Assembly: GCF_900200035.1 (NCBI RefSeq)
Contig: NZ_FZTC01000015.1
Coordinates: 310,001 to 374,000, forward strand
Reading direction: 5' to 3'
Source of the DNA: Klebsiella grimontii
Lineage (GTDB): Bacteria > Pseudomonadota > Gammaproteobacteria > Enterobacterales > Enterobacteriaceae
Length of the DNA stretch: 64,000 bases
Position numbers and translations under genes: made by a program. The notes under the pieces are model-generated. The model was given only the letters and a program-made list of their open reading frames with translations, made no database searches and had not been told where the DNA came from. Within the stretch, counting starts at the first letter, position 1. Each line of letters opens with the position of its first letter. This document shows positions 49,992 through 59,973 of the stretch, piece by piece.

Positions 49992-50795
49992 ATGCAGATT
50001 ATCCGTCCGCTGACAGGCAGCGTTGATGCGCCGGACCATCGCCAGCCGTGGCGAACCGGCGGCCTCTGGCAGCGCACTATCAACCTCTATGTTGAAGGCG
50101 GCGCATTGCTGACGCTGCATCGTCATGGGCAGGGCATCAGTCCCGGCGGATGGGTATTACGTCATCGCGATTTTATCCGCCTGCATGGGGCGCTGCGGGC
50201 GGGCGCTCTGCCTGCGGCGGGCGAAAATGGCATTCAGGTTGATGACCTTTTGCTGTCGCCGCCGCGCAGACGCTGCTCCCTGCGGCCTTGCTATCAGCCC
50301 GCTGGCGCTCGCTTACCGAAAGCGCTGGTGGATCGCCCGGAAGAGACTGGGCTGTTCGGGCCGCTGTCGCAGGCGGTTCATCTACCACTGCATCCTGAAT
50401 TGCGGCAATTACGCCACTGTTTTGCCTCAGCGCTGCGCGGGAACGCCGTTGACTGGCGGCTGTGGCTGGGAAAGGGGCCGGGCCTGACGCCGAGCCTGGA
50501 CGATATGCTGATCGGCATGATGCTGGCGGCCTGGCGCGCGGGACGGATGTCGCGCCACGGCGGGCAGGCGTTCTTTCGCGCATCCGGGGATCTGCACGCG
50601 GCGACGACCCAGGCGAGCGTCAACTATTTACGCTATGCCAGCGCGGGGCGCTTCGCCTCGCCGCTGCTGCATTTTTCTCACGCGCTTCAGCGCGGACGAC
50701 GTATTGAACCCGCCATCGAAGCCCTGCTGGCGATGGGCCACACCTCCGGCGCCGACACCCTGCTGGGATTCTGGCTGGCGCAACACATTATCTAA
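49992..50795 (+). CDS. ylbF: YlbF / oxamate carbamoyltransferase subunit AllH
   Basis: This 267-residue DUF2877 protein carries the family motif GKGPGLTPSLDDMLIGMMLA and a C-terminal GHTSGADTLLGFWL. It is the third subunit of the proposed oxamate carbamoyltransferase. The ATG at 49992 follows AAGGAG by four bases, ten bases after ylbE, so the genes are tightly coupled. Confidence 0.92.
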   Translation: MQIIRPLTGSVDAPDHRQPWRTGGLWQRTINLYVEGGALLTLHRHGQGISPGGWVLRHRDFIRLHGALRAGALPAAGENGIQVDDLLLSPPRRRCSLRPCYQPAGARLPKALVDRPEETGLFGPLSQAVHLPLHPELRQLRHCFASALRGNAVDWRLWLGKGPGLTPSLDDMLIGMMLAAWRAGRMSRHGGQAFFRASGDLHAATTQASVNYLRYASAGRFASPLLHFSHALQRGRRIEPAIEALLAMGHTSGADTLLGFWLAQHII

Positions 50796-50804
50796 GGAAA
50801 AATC

Positions 50805-51698
50805 ATGAAAACGCTGGTGGTTGCCCTCGGCGGCAACGCTTTATTGCAGCGCGGGGAAGCGCTGACCGTGGAAAATCAGTACCGCAATATTGATAGCGCG
50901 GTTCCGGCGCTGGCGCGCCTGGCGCAGAAGTACCGGCTGGCGATTGTCCACGGCAACGGGCCGCAGGTGGGCCTGCTGTCGCTGCAAAACCTCGCTTATG
51001 GCGATGTCGAACCTTACCCGCTGGACGTGCTGGTGGCGGAGAGCCAGGGGATGATTGGCTATATGCTGGCCCAGCGCCTGGCGCAGGAAGCATTGATGCC
51101 GCCGGTCTCGACGGTGATGACGCGCATCGCGGTAGCCTCGAACGATCCGGCATTTTCAGCCCCGGAGAAGTTTATTGGTCCGGTTTACGAACCTGAGCTA
51201 CAGGCGCAGCTTGAAGCCGAATACGGCTGGACGATGAAGCGTGACGGCAAATATCTGCGCCGGGTGGTTCCCTCGCCGACTCCGGTGAGGATTGAGGAGA
51301 GCGAGTCGATTGAGCGCCTGCTGGGCGAAGGTCATGCGGTGATCTGCTGCGGCGGCGGGGGGATCCCGGTGCTGGAGTGCGGGCGCGGCGCGGAAGCGGT
51401 GATCGATAAAGACCTCGCGGCTGCGCTATTGGCGGAGCAGATTAACGCCGATGGCCTGGTGATCCTCACCGACGCCGATGCGGTGTATGAGCACTGGGGC
51501 ACCCCGATGCAGCGGCCTATTCGCGAAGCGACGCCGGAAGCGCTGGCGCCTTTTGCCCGCAACGATGGCGCGATGGGGCCGAAAATCGCGGCGGTCAGCG
51601 GTTACGTTCGCCGCCGGGGCAAGCGGGCGTGGATTGGCGCGCTGTCGCGCATTGATGACACTCTGGCTGGATTGGCGGGAACGTGTATCAAGCCCTGA
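50805..51698 (+). CDS. ybcF: Catabolic carbamate kinase (YbcF/AllK)
   Basis: This 297-residue amino-acid-kinase-fold enzyme transfers phosphate from carbamoyl phosphate to ADP, yielding ATP, CO2 and ammonia. The motifs VALGGNALLQRG, VHGNGPQVG, CCGGGGIPV and IDKDLAAALLA are visible. It uses carbamoyl phosphate released by FdrA-YlbE-YlbF and so gives the ATP yield of anaerobic allantoin use. It is ten bases after ylbF behind AAGGAAAAA. Confidence 0.94.
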   Translation: MKTLVVALGGNALLQRGEALTVENQYRNIDSAVPALARLAQKYRLAIVHGNGPQVGLLSLQNLAYGDVEPYPLDVLVAESQGMIGYMLAQRLAQEALMPPVSTVMTRIAVASNDPAFSAPEKFIGPVYEPELQAQLEAEYGWTMKRDGKYLRRVVPSPTPVRIEESESIERLLGEGHAVICCGGGGIPVLECGRGAEAVIDKDLAAALLAEQINADGLVILTDADAVYEHWGTPMQRPIREATPEALAPFARNDGAMGPKIAAVSGYVRRRGKRAWIGALSRIDDTLAGLAGTCIKP

Positions 51699-51797
51699 TG
51701 CGTTGGCGAAACTTACCAGCGGCGCAGACTGTAAAATAGCGTGCGCTTTTCCCCCGGGGGCGGCGCCTTGTGCGGGCTACGGGGGAGTGCCTCTCTG

Positions 51798-51834
51798 GTA
51801 GCCCGGCTAAGGCGCAGCGCGCCGCAAGCCGGGG
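51798..51834. repeat. REP unit between ybcF and purK
   Basis: GTAGCCCGGCTAAGGCGCAG with an imperfect complement ending in CCGGGG lies between convergent stop codons. The upstream stretch 51699-51797 shows no gene. Confidence 0.75.
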
Positions 51835-51839
51835 CTGAA

Positions 51840-52907
51840 TTACGCCAGCTGCGCCTGCGCCCAGACGATGCCGCTGGCGTATTCCGGCGGCAGCAGCGGC
51901 TTCAACGCTTCCAGCGTCGCGCTCAGGCGGTCGGTATCGCTGTCGGTCAGGTTCAGGTGTCCGACTTTACGACCCGGACGCACCTCTTTGTCATACCAGT
52001 GCAGATGCACCAGCGGCAGCTTCAGCCAGTCATAGTTCAGATCGGTACCGATCAGGTTGATCATTACCGACGGGCTGTTTACCACCGGCGGCGGCAGGGG
52101 GAGATCGGTGATCGCCCGCAGATGCAGTTCGAACTGGCTAATCGACGCGCCGTTCTGCGTCCAGTGGCCGCTATTATGGACTCGCGGCGCCAGTTCGTTA
52201 ATCAGCAGGCCATCGGCGGTGACGAAACACTCCATCGCCATTACGCCAACGTAGCCCAGCTCATTCATGATCGCCGTCAGCATCTGTTCCGCCTGCGCCT
52301 GCTGCTTCGCATTTGCCTGCGGGAAAGCGACGCTGGCGCGTAAAATACCGTCCTGATGCAGGTTGCGGGTCAGCGGATAGAAGACCGTGCTGCCGTCCCG
52401 GGAGCGAGCGCCGACCAGCGACACTTCGCCAGAGAAGTTAATCCCCTGCTCGACGATACACTCGCCGTAGTTATCATCCGGCAGCTGCGCGATTTCGTTT
52501 TCCCGCAAACGCCACTGGCCGCGACCGTCGTAGCCGCCGACGCGGCGCTTAACGATAGCCAGCTCGCCGAGACGGGCGAACACCGCGGGCCACTCGCTTT
52601 TATCCGCCAGAAGCTGCCACGGCGCGGTAGCGAGCGCCAGCTTATCGAACAGCTGCTTTTGCGTCAGACGGTCGGCGATAATCGGGAAGACGTCGCGGTT
52701 AACGAACGCGGAATGACGCGCCAGCTCGCGGGTCAGCGCGGTTTCCGGCCAGCGTTCAATCTCTGCGGTGATCACGCTTTGCTGTACCGGCACCGCTTCC
52801 GGGTCGGCTTCCAGACCAACCGGCCAGACCGCAATACCCAGCGGCTCACCGGCCTGACGCAGCATTCGGCCTAGCTGGCCGTTGCCGAGAACGCAAACCT
52901 GCTTCAT
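51840..52907 (-). CDS. purK: N5-carboxyaminoimidazole ribonucleotide synthase
   Basis: This 355-residue ATP-grasp enzyme makes N5-CAIR from AIR, ATP and bicarbonate in purine synthesis. The N-terminal [13 protein letters not shown] loop, [14 protein letters not shown] and the metal-binding GVMAMECFV...[14 protein letters not shown] blocks are present. Its start overlaps the purE stop (ATGA). Confidence 0.96.
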   Translation of the reverse strand: MKQVCVLGNGQLGRMLRQAGEPLGIAVWPVGLEADPEAVPVQQSVITAEIERWPETALTRELARHSAFVNRDVFPIIADRLTQKQLFDKLALATAPWQLLADKSEWPAVFARLGELAIVKRRVGGYDGRGQWRLRENEIAQLPDDNYGECIVEQGINFSGEVSLVGARSRDGSTVFYPLTRNLHQDGILRASVAFPQANAKQQAQAEQMLTAIMNELGYVGVMAMECFVTADGLLINELAPRVHNSGHWTQNGASISQFELHLRAITDLPLPPPVVNSPSVMINLIGTDLNYDWLKLPLVHLHWYDKEVRPGRKVGHLNLTDSDTDRLSATLEALKPLLPPEYASGIVWAQAQLA

Positions 52908-53413
52908 GCCGCACCCCGCGGGTCCGGGTTATCCAGCACTTCATCGGTCTGCGCCTGACGCCAGGCGCTGAGGCGCTGGTGCAGTTCAGCATCGTGCTGG
53001 GCGATGATCTGCGCCGCCAGCAGGGCGGCGTTAGCGGCGCCGGCTTTACCGATCGCCAGCGTGCCAACCGGGATGCCGCGCGGCATCTGGACGATGGAGT
53101 AGAGGCTGTCAACGCCGCTCAGCGCTGCGCTCTGCACCGGTACACCTAACACCGGCACCAGCGTTTTCGCCGCAATCATACCCGGCAGATGCGCCGCGCC
53201 GCCCGCACCGGCGATAATCACCTGAAAACCGTTCTCTTGCGCGCTTTCGGCGAAGCTGAACAGTTTATCGGGCGTGCGGTGGGCGGAGACCACTTCGACA
53301 TGGTACGGAACGTTCAGGGCATCAAGGATTTCTGCGGTAAACTGCATGGTAGCCCAGTCGCTTTTGGACCCCATCACGATGGCGATACGCGCCGAATTAT
53401 TGCGGGAAGACAT
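52904..53413 (-). CDS. purE: N5-carboxyaminoimidazole ribonucleotide mutase
   Basis: This 169-residue class I PurE converts N5-CAIR to CAIR. The motifs [20 protein letters not shown] and [14 protein letters not shown] form the active site. It is first in the purEK operon and is preceded by a PurR-type operator at 53486-53501. Confidence 0.96.
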   Translation of the reverse strand: MSSRNNSARIAIVMGSKSDWATMQFTAEILDALNVPYHVEVVSAHRTPDKLFSFAESAQENGFQVIIAGAGGAAHLPGMIAAKTLVPVLGVPVQSAALSGVDSLYSIVQMPRGIPVGTLAIGKAGAANAALLAAQIIAQHDAELHQRLSAWRQAQTDEVLDNPDPRGAA

Positions 53414-53485
53414 GCGTCTTAAAACTCCTGTGGGTGTGTTTCACACTGCTTTAGAGGCCACAGAGAATAGCATGAACTGACGGCA

Positions 53486-53501
53486 AGGAAAACGGTTGCG
53501 T
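53486..53501 (-). promoter_or_regulatory. PurR operator of purEK
   Basis: On the minus strand ACGCAACCGTTTTCCT matches the 16-bp PurR consensus ACGCAAACGTTTGCGT in its left half and centre. It lies about 73 bp before the purE start, as in E. coli. Confidence 0.8.
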
Positions 53502-53509
53502 ACGCATGG

Positions 53510-53839
53510 CTAGCCGACTTTTGTCTCGTCGGTATTCGATGAAACGCGGCGGTTATGGGCGGCGGTCGCGCTGGCGAAAAAGGTAAAAATCAGCACCAGC
53601 CCCCAGGGCAGCATAAGAATACTCATAATCAGCATGTATACCTGCACAAAGCGCTCATCGTGCGGCCGTGTGCAGAGCAGATAAATCGCGTAAAAATAGA
53701 GAATCCATAATAAAATGGCGAACCAGACTACGCTCAGCGTTCCAAGATAGGTAAACGCCAGACCAAAAAAGCTGGCCATAATCGGGCCGATGACGGCGAT
53801 GACCATTCCCCAAATCAGGGGCTGACTCCATTTTTGCAT
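53510..53839 (-). CDS. Small inner-membrane protein of unknown function
   Basis: This 109-residue protein has three predicted membrane helices (about residues 8-28, 32-55 and 66-90) and a short charged tail. The helices are rich in Trp, Phe and Tyr, for example VVWFAILLWILYFYAIYLL. The ATG follows AAGGAACGAGC. It sits between lpxH and purE, where E. coli has no gene. I do not recognise the family and assign no function. Confidence 0.8.
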   Translation of the reverse strand: MQKWSQPLIWGMVIAVIGPIMASFFGLAFTYLGTLSVVWFAILLWILYFYAIYLLCTRPHDERFVQVYMLIMSILMLPWGLVLIFTFFASATAAHNRRVSSNTDETKVG

Positions 53840-53945
53840 GCTCGTTCCTTGAGAGAGGTTTGCTGGAAAATTAACCTGGCGGGAGCAAGGAAAGACAGCA
53901 ATTCAGTTGCCTGAGGGGATTTTTCGGAATAGTGCCTGCAGGCTA

Positions 53946-54668
53946 TCAGAAAGGGAAATGAATCAGCTCGACGTCTTCTGGCGTGACTTTGACCATGGAA
54001 CCTTCGCTGTGCCAGGCGCCGAGCACTACGCGATACGCGGTTTTGCCGTTGGCTTCCAGGGAATGGACGGCAGGGCGGTGCGTATGCCCGTGAATCAGCC
54101 ACTGGACGTGATGTTCCTCCATGACGTCAACCACCGCCTGCGGATTGACATCCATAATCTCCATCGACTTGCTGCTGTTGGCCGCTTTGCTGTCGGCGCG
54201 CATTCTGGCGGCGATACGGCGGCGAATAAACAGCGGCAGGGCCAGAAACAGGCGCTGGATCCAGGGATTGTGGACTTTCGCGCGAAACGCCAGATAGCCC
54301 GCGTCGTCGGTGCAGAGGGTATCGCCGTGCATAATCAGCACTTTGCGCCCGTAGAGGTCGAGAAGCTTTTCTTCCGGCAGCAGGATCATGGCGCTTTCGC
54401 GGGCAAAGCGCTGACCGACGAGAAAATCGCGGTTGCCGTGGAGGAAGTAGCAGGGGACGCCAGACTCGGCTAACGCGTTGAGCGCAGCGGCAATTTGCCG
54501 ATGCAGCGGGTTCGGATCGTCATCGCCGATCCAGGCTTCAAACAGGTCGCCGAGGATATACAGGGCGTCCGCCTGGCGGGCTTCCCCGTGTAAAAAACGC
54601 AGAAAACCGGCGGTAATCGCCGGTTCTTCCGTTTGCAGATGCAAATCCGCAATAAAAAGCGTCGCCAC
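53946..54668 (-). CDS. lpxH: UDP-2,3-diacylglucosamine pyrophosphatase LpxH
   Basis: This 240-residue calcineurin-like phosphoesterase cleaves UDP-2,3-diacylglucosamine to lipid X and UMP in lipid A synthesis, at the inner face of the inner membrane. The motifs [22 protein letters not shown] and HGHTHRP give the metal ligands. The start is GTG at 54668, as in E. coli. It is three bases after the ppiB stop, so the two are co-transcribed. Confidence 0.95.
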   Translation of the reverse strand: MATLFIADLHLQTEEPAITAGFLRFLHGEARQADALYILGDLFEAWIGDDDPNPLHRQIAAALNALAESGVPCYFLHGNRDFLVGQRFARESAMILLPEEKLLDLYGRKVLIMHGDTLCTDDAGYLAFRAKVHNPWIQRLFLALPLFIRRRIAARMRADSKAANSSKSMEIMDVNPQAVVDVMEEHHVQWLIHGHTHRPAVHSLEANGKTAYRVVLGAWHSEGSMVKVTPEDVELIHFPF

Positions 54669-54671
54669 GAA

Positions 54672-55166
54672 TTATTCGCTGACGGTAACGCTTTTGATCA
54701 CAACATCTTCTTTCGGCACATCCTGGTGCATGCCGCTGCGGCCGGTGGATACCGCTTTGATTTTGTCGACTACGTCCATACCTTCAACCACTTCTGCGAA
54801 TACGCAGTAGCCCCAACCCTGCAGGCTTTCGCCGGAGAAGTTCAGGAAGTCGTTATCGGCGACGTTGATGAAGAACTGCGCGGTCGCGGAGTGAGGCGCC
54901 TGAGTACGGGCCATCGCCAGCGTACCGCGGGTGTTTTTCAGACCGTTGTTCGCTTCGTTCTGAATGGGGGATTTGGTGGTTTTCTGATTCATGCCCGGCT
55001 CAAAACCGCCGCCCTGAATCATGAAGCCGTTGATAACGCGGTGGAAAATAGTGTTGTCGTAAAAACCTTCACGACAGTAGTCCAGGAAGTTTTTAACTGT
55101 TTCCGGCGCTTTGTCGTCAAACGTCTTGATTACGATATCGCCATGATTGGTGTGGAAAGTAACCAT
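54672..55166 (-). CDS. ppiB: Cytosolic peptidyl-prolyl cis-trans isomerase B (cyclophilin)
   Basis: This 164-residue single-domain cyclophilin has [18 protein letters not shown] with the catalytic arginine, [14 protein letters not shown], and the [16 protein letters not shown] block. The start ATG at 55166 ([10 protein letters not shown]) gives the E. coli length; the longer in-frame extension upstream lies in the ppiB-cysS promoter region. It is divergent from cysS. Confidence 0.96.
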   Translation of the reverse strand: MVTFHTNHGDIVIKTFDDKAPETVKNFLDYCREGFYDNTIFHRVINGFMIQGGGFEPGMNQKTTKSPIQNEANNGLKNTRGTLAMARTQAPHSATAQFFINVADNDFLNFSGESLQGWGYCVFAEVVEGMDVVDKIKAVSTGRSGMHQDVPKEDVVIKSVTVSE

Positions 55167-55341
55167 TTTTGCATCCTGTTCCGATGATTGTGGTGCCTGC
55201 ACCCGGAGTCGGGTGAGATATAGGGGGCTGTTATAGCATAACCGCAGGATGCGATCACCTTGCATTGTGTGCTGATTCGGGTTTGAATTACGGGTAGAAT
55301 ACCCGGTTTTCAACCACACACGTGTTTACATGGAATCTTCG

Positions 55342-56727
55342 ATGTTAAAAATCTTTAATACAATGACGCGCCAGAAAGAGGAATTTAAACCTATCCATGC
55401 CGGGGAAGTCGGCATGTACGTGTGTGGTATTACGGTTTACGATCTCTGTCACATTGGCCATGCTCGTACCTTTGTTGCCTTCGATGTGGTTTCGCGCTAC
55501 CTGCGTTTCCTGGGGTACAAACTGAAATACGTGAGTAATATTACCGACATCGACGATAAAATCATCAAGCGCGCTAATGAGAACGGCGAGAGCTTTGTGG
55601 CGCTGGTCGATCGTATGATCGTCGAGATGCACAAAGATTTCGACGCCTTAAATATTCAGCGCCCGGATATGGAGCCGCGCGCTACCCACCATATTGCGGA
55701 AATCATTGAGATTACCGAGCAGCTGATCGCCAAAGGCCACGCATATGTCGCCGATAACGGCGATGTGATGTTCGACGTACCGACCGATCCGAACTACGGT
55801 CAGCTGTCGCGTCAGGATCTCGACCAGCTGCAGGCCGGCGCGCGCGTTGATGTTGTCGACGTCAAGCATAACCCGATGGACTTTGTGCTGTGGAAAATGT
55901 CGAAAGAGGGCGAGCCGAGCTGGCCGTCGCCGTGGGGCGCGGGCCGTCCGGGCTGGCACATTGAGTGCTCCGCGATGAACTGCAAGCAGCTGGGCAACCA
56001 TTTTGATATTCACGGCGGCGGGTCGGATCTGATGTTCCCGCACCATGAAAACGAAATCGCTCAGTCCACCTGCGCCCACGACGGCGAGTACGTGAATTAC
56101 TGGATGCACTCCGGGATGGTAATGGTTGACCGCGAGAAAATGTCAAAATCGCTGGGCAACTTCTTCACCGTGCGCGACGTGCTGAAGTTCTATGACGCGG
56201 AGACTATCCGCTACTTCCTGATGTCCGGCCACTATCGCAGCCAGCTGAACTACAGCGAAGAGAACTTAAAGCAGGCGCGCTCCGCGCTGGAGCGTCTGTA
56301 TACGGCGCTGCGCGGAACCGATAAAACCGCAGAGCCGTCCGGCGGCGAGGCGTTTGAAGCGCGCTTTATCGAAGCGATGGATGACGATTTCAACACCCCG
56401 GAAGCTTATTCGGTGCTGTTCGATATGGCCCGTGAGGTTAACCGCCTGAAAACCGAAGATGCCGCCGCGGCCAACGCGATGGCGGCGCATATGCGTAAGC
56501 TCTCTTCGGTGCTGGGTCTGCTGGAGCAGGAGCCGGACGCCTTCCTGCAGAGCGGCGCGCAGGCGGACGACGGCGAAGTGGCGGAAATCGAGTCTTTGAT
56601 CCAGCAGCGTCTGGACGCGCGTAAAGCGAAAGACTGGGCGGCGGCGGATGCCGCGCGTGACCGTCTCAACGAGATGGGCATTGTGCTGGAAGATGGCCCG
56701 CAGGGTACCACCTGGCGCCGGAAGTAG
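55342..56727 (+). CDS. cysS: Cysteinyl-tRNA synthetase
   Basis: This 461-residue class I synthetase has the HIGH-type motif HIGHAR near residue 37 and KMSKS near 266. Zinc ligands include C28 in YVCGITVYD and the [10 protein letters not shown] and HHENEIAQS region. The start MLKIFNT at 55342 gives the E. coli length; an ATG four codons upstream is possible. It ends at a strong terminator. Confidence 0.97.
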   Translation: MLKIFNTMTRQKEEFKPIHAGEVGMYVCGITVYDLCHIGHARTFVAFDVVSRYLRFLGYKLKYVSNITDIDDKIIKRANENGESFVALVDRMIVEMHKDFDALNIQRPDMEPRATHHIAEIIEITEQLIAKGHAYVADNGDVMFDVPTDPNYGQLSRQDLDQLQAGARVDVVDVKHNPMDFVLWKMSKEGEPSWPSPWGAGRPGWHIECSAMNCKQLGNHFDIHGGGSDLMFPHHENEIAQSTCAHDGEYVNYWMHSGMVMVDREKMSKSLGNFFTVRDVLKFYDAETIRYFLMSGHYRSQLNYSEENLKQARSALERLYTALRGTDKTAEPSGGEAFEARFIEAMDDDFNTPEAYSVLFDMAREVNRLKTEDAAAANAMAAHMRKLSSVLGLLEQEPDAFLQSGAQADDGEVAEIESLIQQRLDARKAKDWAAADAARDRLNEMGIVLEDGPQGTTWRRK

Positions 56728-56743
56728 TCTCATTCTCTCTTTT

Positions 56744-56770
56744 TGCCGGGGCTATCCCCGGCATTTTTTT
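56744..56770 (+). terminator. Intrinsic terminator of cysS
   Basis: The 8-bp stem 56744-56751 with 56756-56763 has a CTAT loop and is followed by T7 at 56764-56770, 17 bp after the cysS stop. Confidence 0.92.
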
Positions 56771-56834
56771 GCCCATACTCAGGCCTGTGCATCAGGCGCT
56801 GACCATAGGGTCTAATTCCCGGATGGGGATAAAT

Positions 56835-56860
56835 TTAAGGCGCCGGTTGCGGCGCCTTAA
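56835..56860 (-). terminator. Terminator of folD-ybcJ
   Basis: A perfect 10-bp stem (56835-56844 with 56851-56860) lies just beyond the ybcJ stop on the minus strand. TTTAT-type sequence follows in that direction, and a T5 at 56862-56866 flanks it on the plus side. Confidence 0.7.
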
Positions 56861-56864
56861 CTTT

Positions 56865-57077
56865 TTACTCGGTAACGGTAACGCTCTGCCCTTCAAAGCT
56901 GACCGTTTGACCGGCGACGATTTTGCAACGCTTGCGGGTTTCGACCGCGCCGTCGACTTTGACCAGACCGTCGGCAATGGCGATTTTCGCCTGCGCGCCG
57001 CTTTCGCTCCAGCCTTCCAGCTTCAGCAGGTCGCAAAGCTCAACGTGCGGGTGTTTGCCTAAAGAAAAATTCGCCAT
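56865..57077 (-). CDS. ybcJ: S4-domain RNA-binding protein YbcJ
   Basis: This 70-residue protein is a single S4-like RNA-binding domain (LCDLLKLEGWSESGAQAKIAIADGLV followed by a short beta segment) as in E. coli YbcJ. RNA target unknown. It starts one base after the folD stop and is thus in a folD-ybcJ operon. The E. coli gene ybcI is absent between cysS and here. Confidence 0.93.
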   Translation of the reverse strand: MANFSLGKHPHVELCDLLKLEGWSESGAQAKIAIADGLVKVDGAVETRKRCKIVAGQTVSFEGQSVTVTE

Positions 57078-57078
57078 C

Positions 57079-57945
57079 TCAGGCCTCCTGAATATCGTGA
57101 TACTCTTCGCACGCCTGCAGCGTGTTCTGAATAAGGGTGGCTACGGTCATCGGGCCGACGCCGCCGGGAACCGGGGTGATGTACGACGCGCGCGCGGCGG
57201 CATCTTCATAGACCACATCGCCAACCACTTTGCCGTTTTCCAGGCGGTTAATCCCAACATCGATCACGATCGCGCCTTCTTTAATCCATTCGCCCGGAAT
57301 AAAGCCCGGTTTACCGACAGCCACGATCAGCAGGTCGGCGTTTTCGACGTGATGACGCAGGTTTTTGGTAAAACGGTGAGTGACGGTGGTGGTGCAGCCA
57401 GCCAGCAGCAGCTCCATGCTCATCGGACGCCCAACGATGTTAGAAGCGCCAATGACTACCGCGTTCAGGCCGTAGGTATCGATATTGTAACGCTCAAGCA
57501 GCGTGACAATCCCGCGCGGGGTGCACGGACGCAGGCGCGGTGCGCGCTGGCACAGACGACCCACGTTATACGGGTGGAAGCCGTCAACGTCTTTGTCCGG
57601 CGAAATGCGCTCGAGGACTTTGACATTATCAATGCCGGCGGGCAGCGGCAGCTGAACCAGGATGCCATCAATAGCCTCATCGGCATTCAGCGTGTCGATA
57701 AGTTCCAGCAGCTCCGCTTCGCTGGTGGTTTCCGGGAGATCGTACGAGCGGGAGACGAAGCCTACCTCTTCACACGCTTTGCGCTTGCTGCCGACATAAA
57801 TCTGCGATGCCGGGTTGCTGCCGACCAGCACGACGGCTAACCCTGGAGCACGAAATCCGGCCGCAACGCGGGCCTTCACTTTTTCCGCAACCTCAGAGCG
57901 TACCTGCTGCGCAATCGTTTTACCGTCAATAATTTTTGCTGCCAT
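57079..57945 (-). CDS. folD: Bifunctional methylenetetrahydrofolate dehydrogenase/cyclohydrolase
   Basis: This 288-residue cytosolic enzyme interconverts 5,10-methylene-THF and 10-formyl-THF with NADP+. The catalytic lysine is in [14 protein letters not shown], the NADP loop is [13 protein letters not shown], and [14 protein letters not shown] is near the C-terminus. It matches E. coli length and is followed by ybcJ. Confidence 0.96.
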   Translation of the reverse strand: MAAKIIDGKTIAQQVRSEVAEKVKARVAAGFRAPGLAVVLVGSNPASQIYVGSKRKACEEVGFVSRSYDLPETTSEAELLELIDTLNADEAIDGILVQLPLPAGIDNVKVLERISPDKDVDGFHPYNVGRLCQRAPRLRPCTPRGIVTLLERYNIDTYGLNAVVIGASNIVGRPMSMELLLAGCTTTVTHRFTKNLRHHVENADLLIVAVGKPGFIPGEWIKEGAIVIDVGINRLENGKVVGDVVYEDAAARASYITPVPGGVGPMTVATLIQNTLQACEEYHDIQEA

Positions 57946-58285
57946 CAGAGAGAGGATTCCATCTGTATCTTTACGAAAGGGGGATGGCGATATTTTGTCA
58001 GAAGCCAGCCCCGCTGTCAGTCTTCGTTTAAGATTTTATCTTGCTTTGACGCTGCGGTGGCCTAAAAATGGGCCTGACCGCGCCGCGAATAGCGCAAAAA
58101 GGAGCTCGAGAGCCGAAGAAAAGTTAATGTGCAGAAACATAAGGTTGGATAAACTTTATACTGCTTTTGCGGCATAAGCCGCCAGCCTGCACGGGCAAGC
58201 GCAGTTTCGCGGCAAAATACATTGACTCATCAGGCGTGGACCGTATAATTCCGGCGATTGCACATCATGAAGCTCGCTTCTCAAT
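57946..58285. promoter_or_regulatory. folD-argU intergenic region with argU promoter
   Basis: This 340-bp stretch has no gene. For argU, TTGACT at 58222-58227 and TATAAT at 58244-58249 with a 16-bp spacer form a near-consensus promoter 37 bp before the tRNA. The folD promoter must lie near 57950-58050 on the minus strand, but I see no clear boxes. A small GCGGC/GCCGC dyad is present near 58167-58180. Confidence 0.8.
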
Positions 58286-58362
58286 GCGCCCTTAGCTCAG
58301 CTGGATAGAGCAACGGCCTTCTAAGCCGTAGGTCACAGGTTCGAACCCTGTAGGGCGTACCA
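58286..58362 (+). tRNA. argU: tRNA-Arg(UCU)
   Basis: The 77-nt cloverleaf has acceptor arms GCGCCCT and AGGGCGT and the anticodon loop CTTCTAA with anticodon TCT at 58320-58322. The T-loop is TTCGAAC and CCA is encoded at 58360-58362. It reads the rare codons AGA and AGG. In E. coli K-12 the DLP12 prophage uses the same site. Confidence 0.97.
58330..58362. other. Probable prophage attachment site (att core in the argU 3' half)
   Basis: The integrase gene ends only 15 bp beyond the tRNA and the tRNA is intact. That is the usual result when a phage integrates into a tRNA 3' end and restores it. The exact core cannot be set without the other junction, which lies outside the window. Confidence 0.55.
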
Positions 58363-58377
58363 TTAAGAAACAGTAAC

Positions 58378-59541
58378 TTACGCAAGTTTTAGTCCAGCCT
58401 GATTTCCTCCTTGTGTCGTATTTGTGTCGCTAGCGCCAAAAATGGCGTCGATTTTCCTCGCGTGTTCGGTCAAATGGTTCGGTGCCAGGTGAGCATATCG
58501 GCGCACCATCTCGATGCTCTCCCATCCGCCCATTTCCTGCAAAACAGAAAGCGGGACACCAGACTGGATTAACCAGCTCGCCCAGGTATGCCGTAGGTCG
58601 TGAAAACGGAAATCCTCTATCCCCGCTTTTTTCAGTCCGGCGCGCCAGGCGTTATTGTCATCCACCCGCATTTTTCTCACTGCGGGCGTCAGCGTTCCAT
58701 CCGGGCGATGTTTTGCCGTGGTGTGAACGAACACCCACCGGGAGTGCTTCCCTATCTGATCCCTTAATACCCTGCATGCGGTATCATTCAGAGCTACGCC
58801 AATCGCCTTGCCCGCTTTTGCGTTCTCCGGATTTACCCATGCAACCTTTCTCTGCATATCGACCTGCTGCCACTCAAGCCCGATGATGTTTGAGCGGCGC
58901 AGGCCGGTTGCCAGTGCAAATATCACCACTGGCTTAATGCTCTCCGGCATGCACTCGATCAACCGCTCAGCTTCCTCTCTGGTCAGCCACCGTATCCGCT
59001 TACTGATTGGCTTGCGGGTTTTGATAACTGGGGCCGTTTTTATCCAGCCCCAGTCATTCGCCGCGGCCCTGAGAAGGGATCGAATGAAAGAAAGGTGTTG
59101 CGCCTTCGTAGCCTGTGAAACCTGCCGTGGTTTGTACTCCGGAACCGGCCTTCCCTTCCTCAACGCGGCATCACGTTTACTCTCCCACACCTGCAGGTGC
59201 TTACGGTTAATCATCCCGTTAACGGCTTCGTGAATTTCCTCCACCGTTATTTTCGAAACGTCGCGGCCGGAAAAATGCTGCAGCCAAAACTCTATTTTGG
59301 TTTTATCATCATCCAGCGACCGCTTGTGATCTTTCTCCCGCAGCCACCGGATACAGCACTCTTCGAAGGTTCTGACAGGCAGGTCGCCGATCTGGTCAAC
59401 CCGCCATGCTTCAGCCTTTAGCTTATCGTGGAGCTCCTGCGCCTGCTTTTTGTCCCCCGTACCAAGAGATCGCCTAACTCTTTTCCCTGACGGCGTAAAG
59501 AAATGACAGTGCCACATGCCGCCTCTGAGGGTGATGGACAT
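58378..59541 (-). CDS. int: Phage tyrosine integrase
   Basis: This 387-residue tyrosine recombinase has a small N-terminal arm-binding domain (residues 1-55), a core-binding SAM-like domain (about 55-180) and the catalytic domain. Catalytic residues are R215 in ATGLRRSN, H314 and R317 in HDLRHTW, W340 in MGGW, and the nucleophile Y349 in VRRYAHL. The ATG follows AAGGAG. It lies next to argU, its integration target. The end of the excisionase-like gene overlaps its start by 124 bp. Confidence 0.95.
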   Translation of the reverse strand: MSITLRGGMWHCHFFTPSGKRVRRSLGTGDKKQAQELHDKLKAEAWRVDQIGDLPVRTFEECCIRWLREKDHKRSLDDDKTKIEFWLQHFSGRDVSKITVEEIHEAVNGMINRKHLQVWESKRDAALRKGRPVPEYKPRQVSQATKAQHLSFIRSLLRAAANDWGWIKTAPVIKTRKPISKRIRWLTREEAERLIECMPESIKPVVIFALATGLRRSNIIGLEWQQVDMQRKVAWVNPENAKAGKAIGVALNDTACRVLRDQIGKHSRWVFVHTTAKHRPDGTLTPAVRKMRVDDNNAWRAGLKKAGIEDFRFHDLRHTWASWLIQSGVPLSVLQEMGGWESIEMVRRYAHLAPNHLTEHARKIDAIFGASDTNTTQGGNQAGLKLA

Positions 59542-59753
59542 AAAATATCTCCTTTATGCTCACCCGCGTTCGCTCGTTTAGTTTCCTGCGGGGATGACAA
59601 ATACGCAATACATGCCGCTTCGGTCGTTCTGTACTTGTTGCCGACCTTGCGGCCGGCGAGTTCTCCTGACTCAATCAGGCGGTAGATTACCCGCGCCGAC
59701 ACGATGAGTAAGTCGGCGGCCTGCTGAGCTGTTATCGGTTTGTCTGACGCCAT
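59418..59753 (-). CDS. Excisionase-family/AlpA-like DNA-binding protein
   Basis: This 111-residue protein carries a MerR-type helix-turn-helix of the excisionase family ([20 protein letters not shown], then [18 protein letters not shown]) in residues 5-52. A basic, serine/arginine-rich tail follows. The ATG at 59753 is four bases after GGAGG. It is probably the recombination directionality factor of the adjacent integrase, or a regulator of it. Its last 41 codons run in another frame inside int. Confidence 0.8.
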   Translation of the reverse strand: MASDKPITAQQAADLLIVSARVIYRLIESGELAGRKVGNKYRTTEAACIAYLSSPQETKRANAGEHKGDILCPSPSEAACGTVISLRRQGKELGDLLVRGTKSRRRSSTIS

Positions 59754-59754
59754 A

Positions 59755-59973
59755 TCACCTCCGGTGCTTACCGCGCAATTCATCTTCTTCCTGACAGTCA
59801 GCGCAGCGCTGGCAGCCCGCCACCGCCTCCCGGCGCTGTTCTTGTATCTCTTCCCCGCAATCACAGCAGTGAGTAGCCGAAACAGCGTTATGGTTGATGC
59901 GCATGTTCTGGATGGTCATTTCAAGCCGGCGCTGCGCCAGCTCATTGGCCTGATCGATGATTTCTGCGCTCAT
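59755..59973 (-). CDS. TraR/DksA-type zinc-finger protein
   Basis: This 72-residue protein has an N-terminal helix and a C4 zinc finger (CDCGEEIQEQRREAVAGCQR with a second CxxC pair). This is the layout of phage TraR/DksA relatives that bind RNA polymerase. An ATGA overlap links it to the upstream methyltransferase, and GGAGG precedes the start. The function in this phage is unproven. Confidence 0.82.
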   Translation of the reverse strand: MSAEIIDQANELAQRRLEMTIQNMRINHNAVSATHCCDCGEEIQEQRREAVAGCQRCADCQEEDELRGKHRR

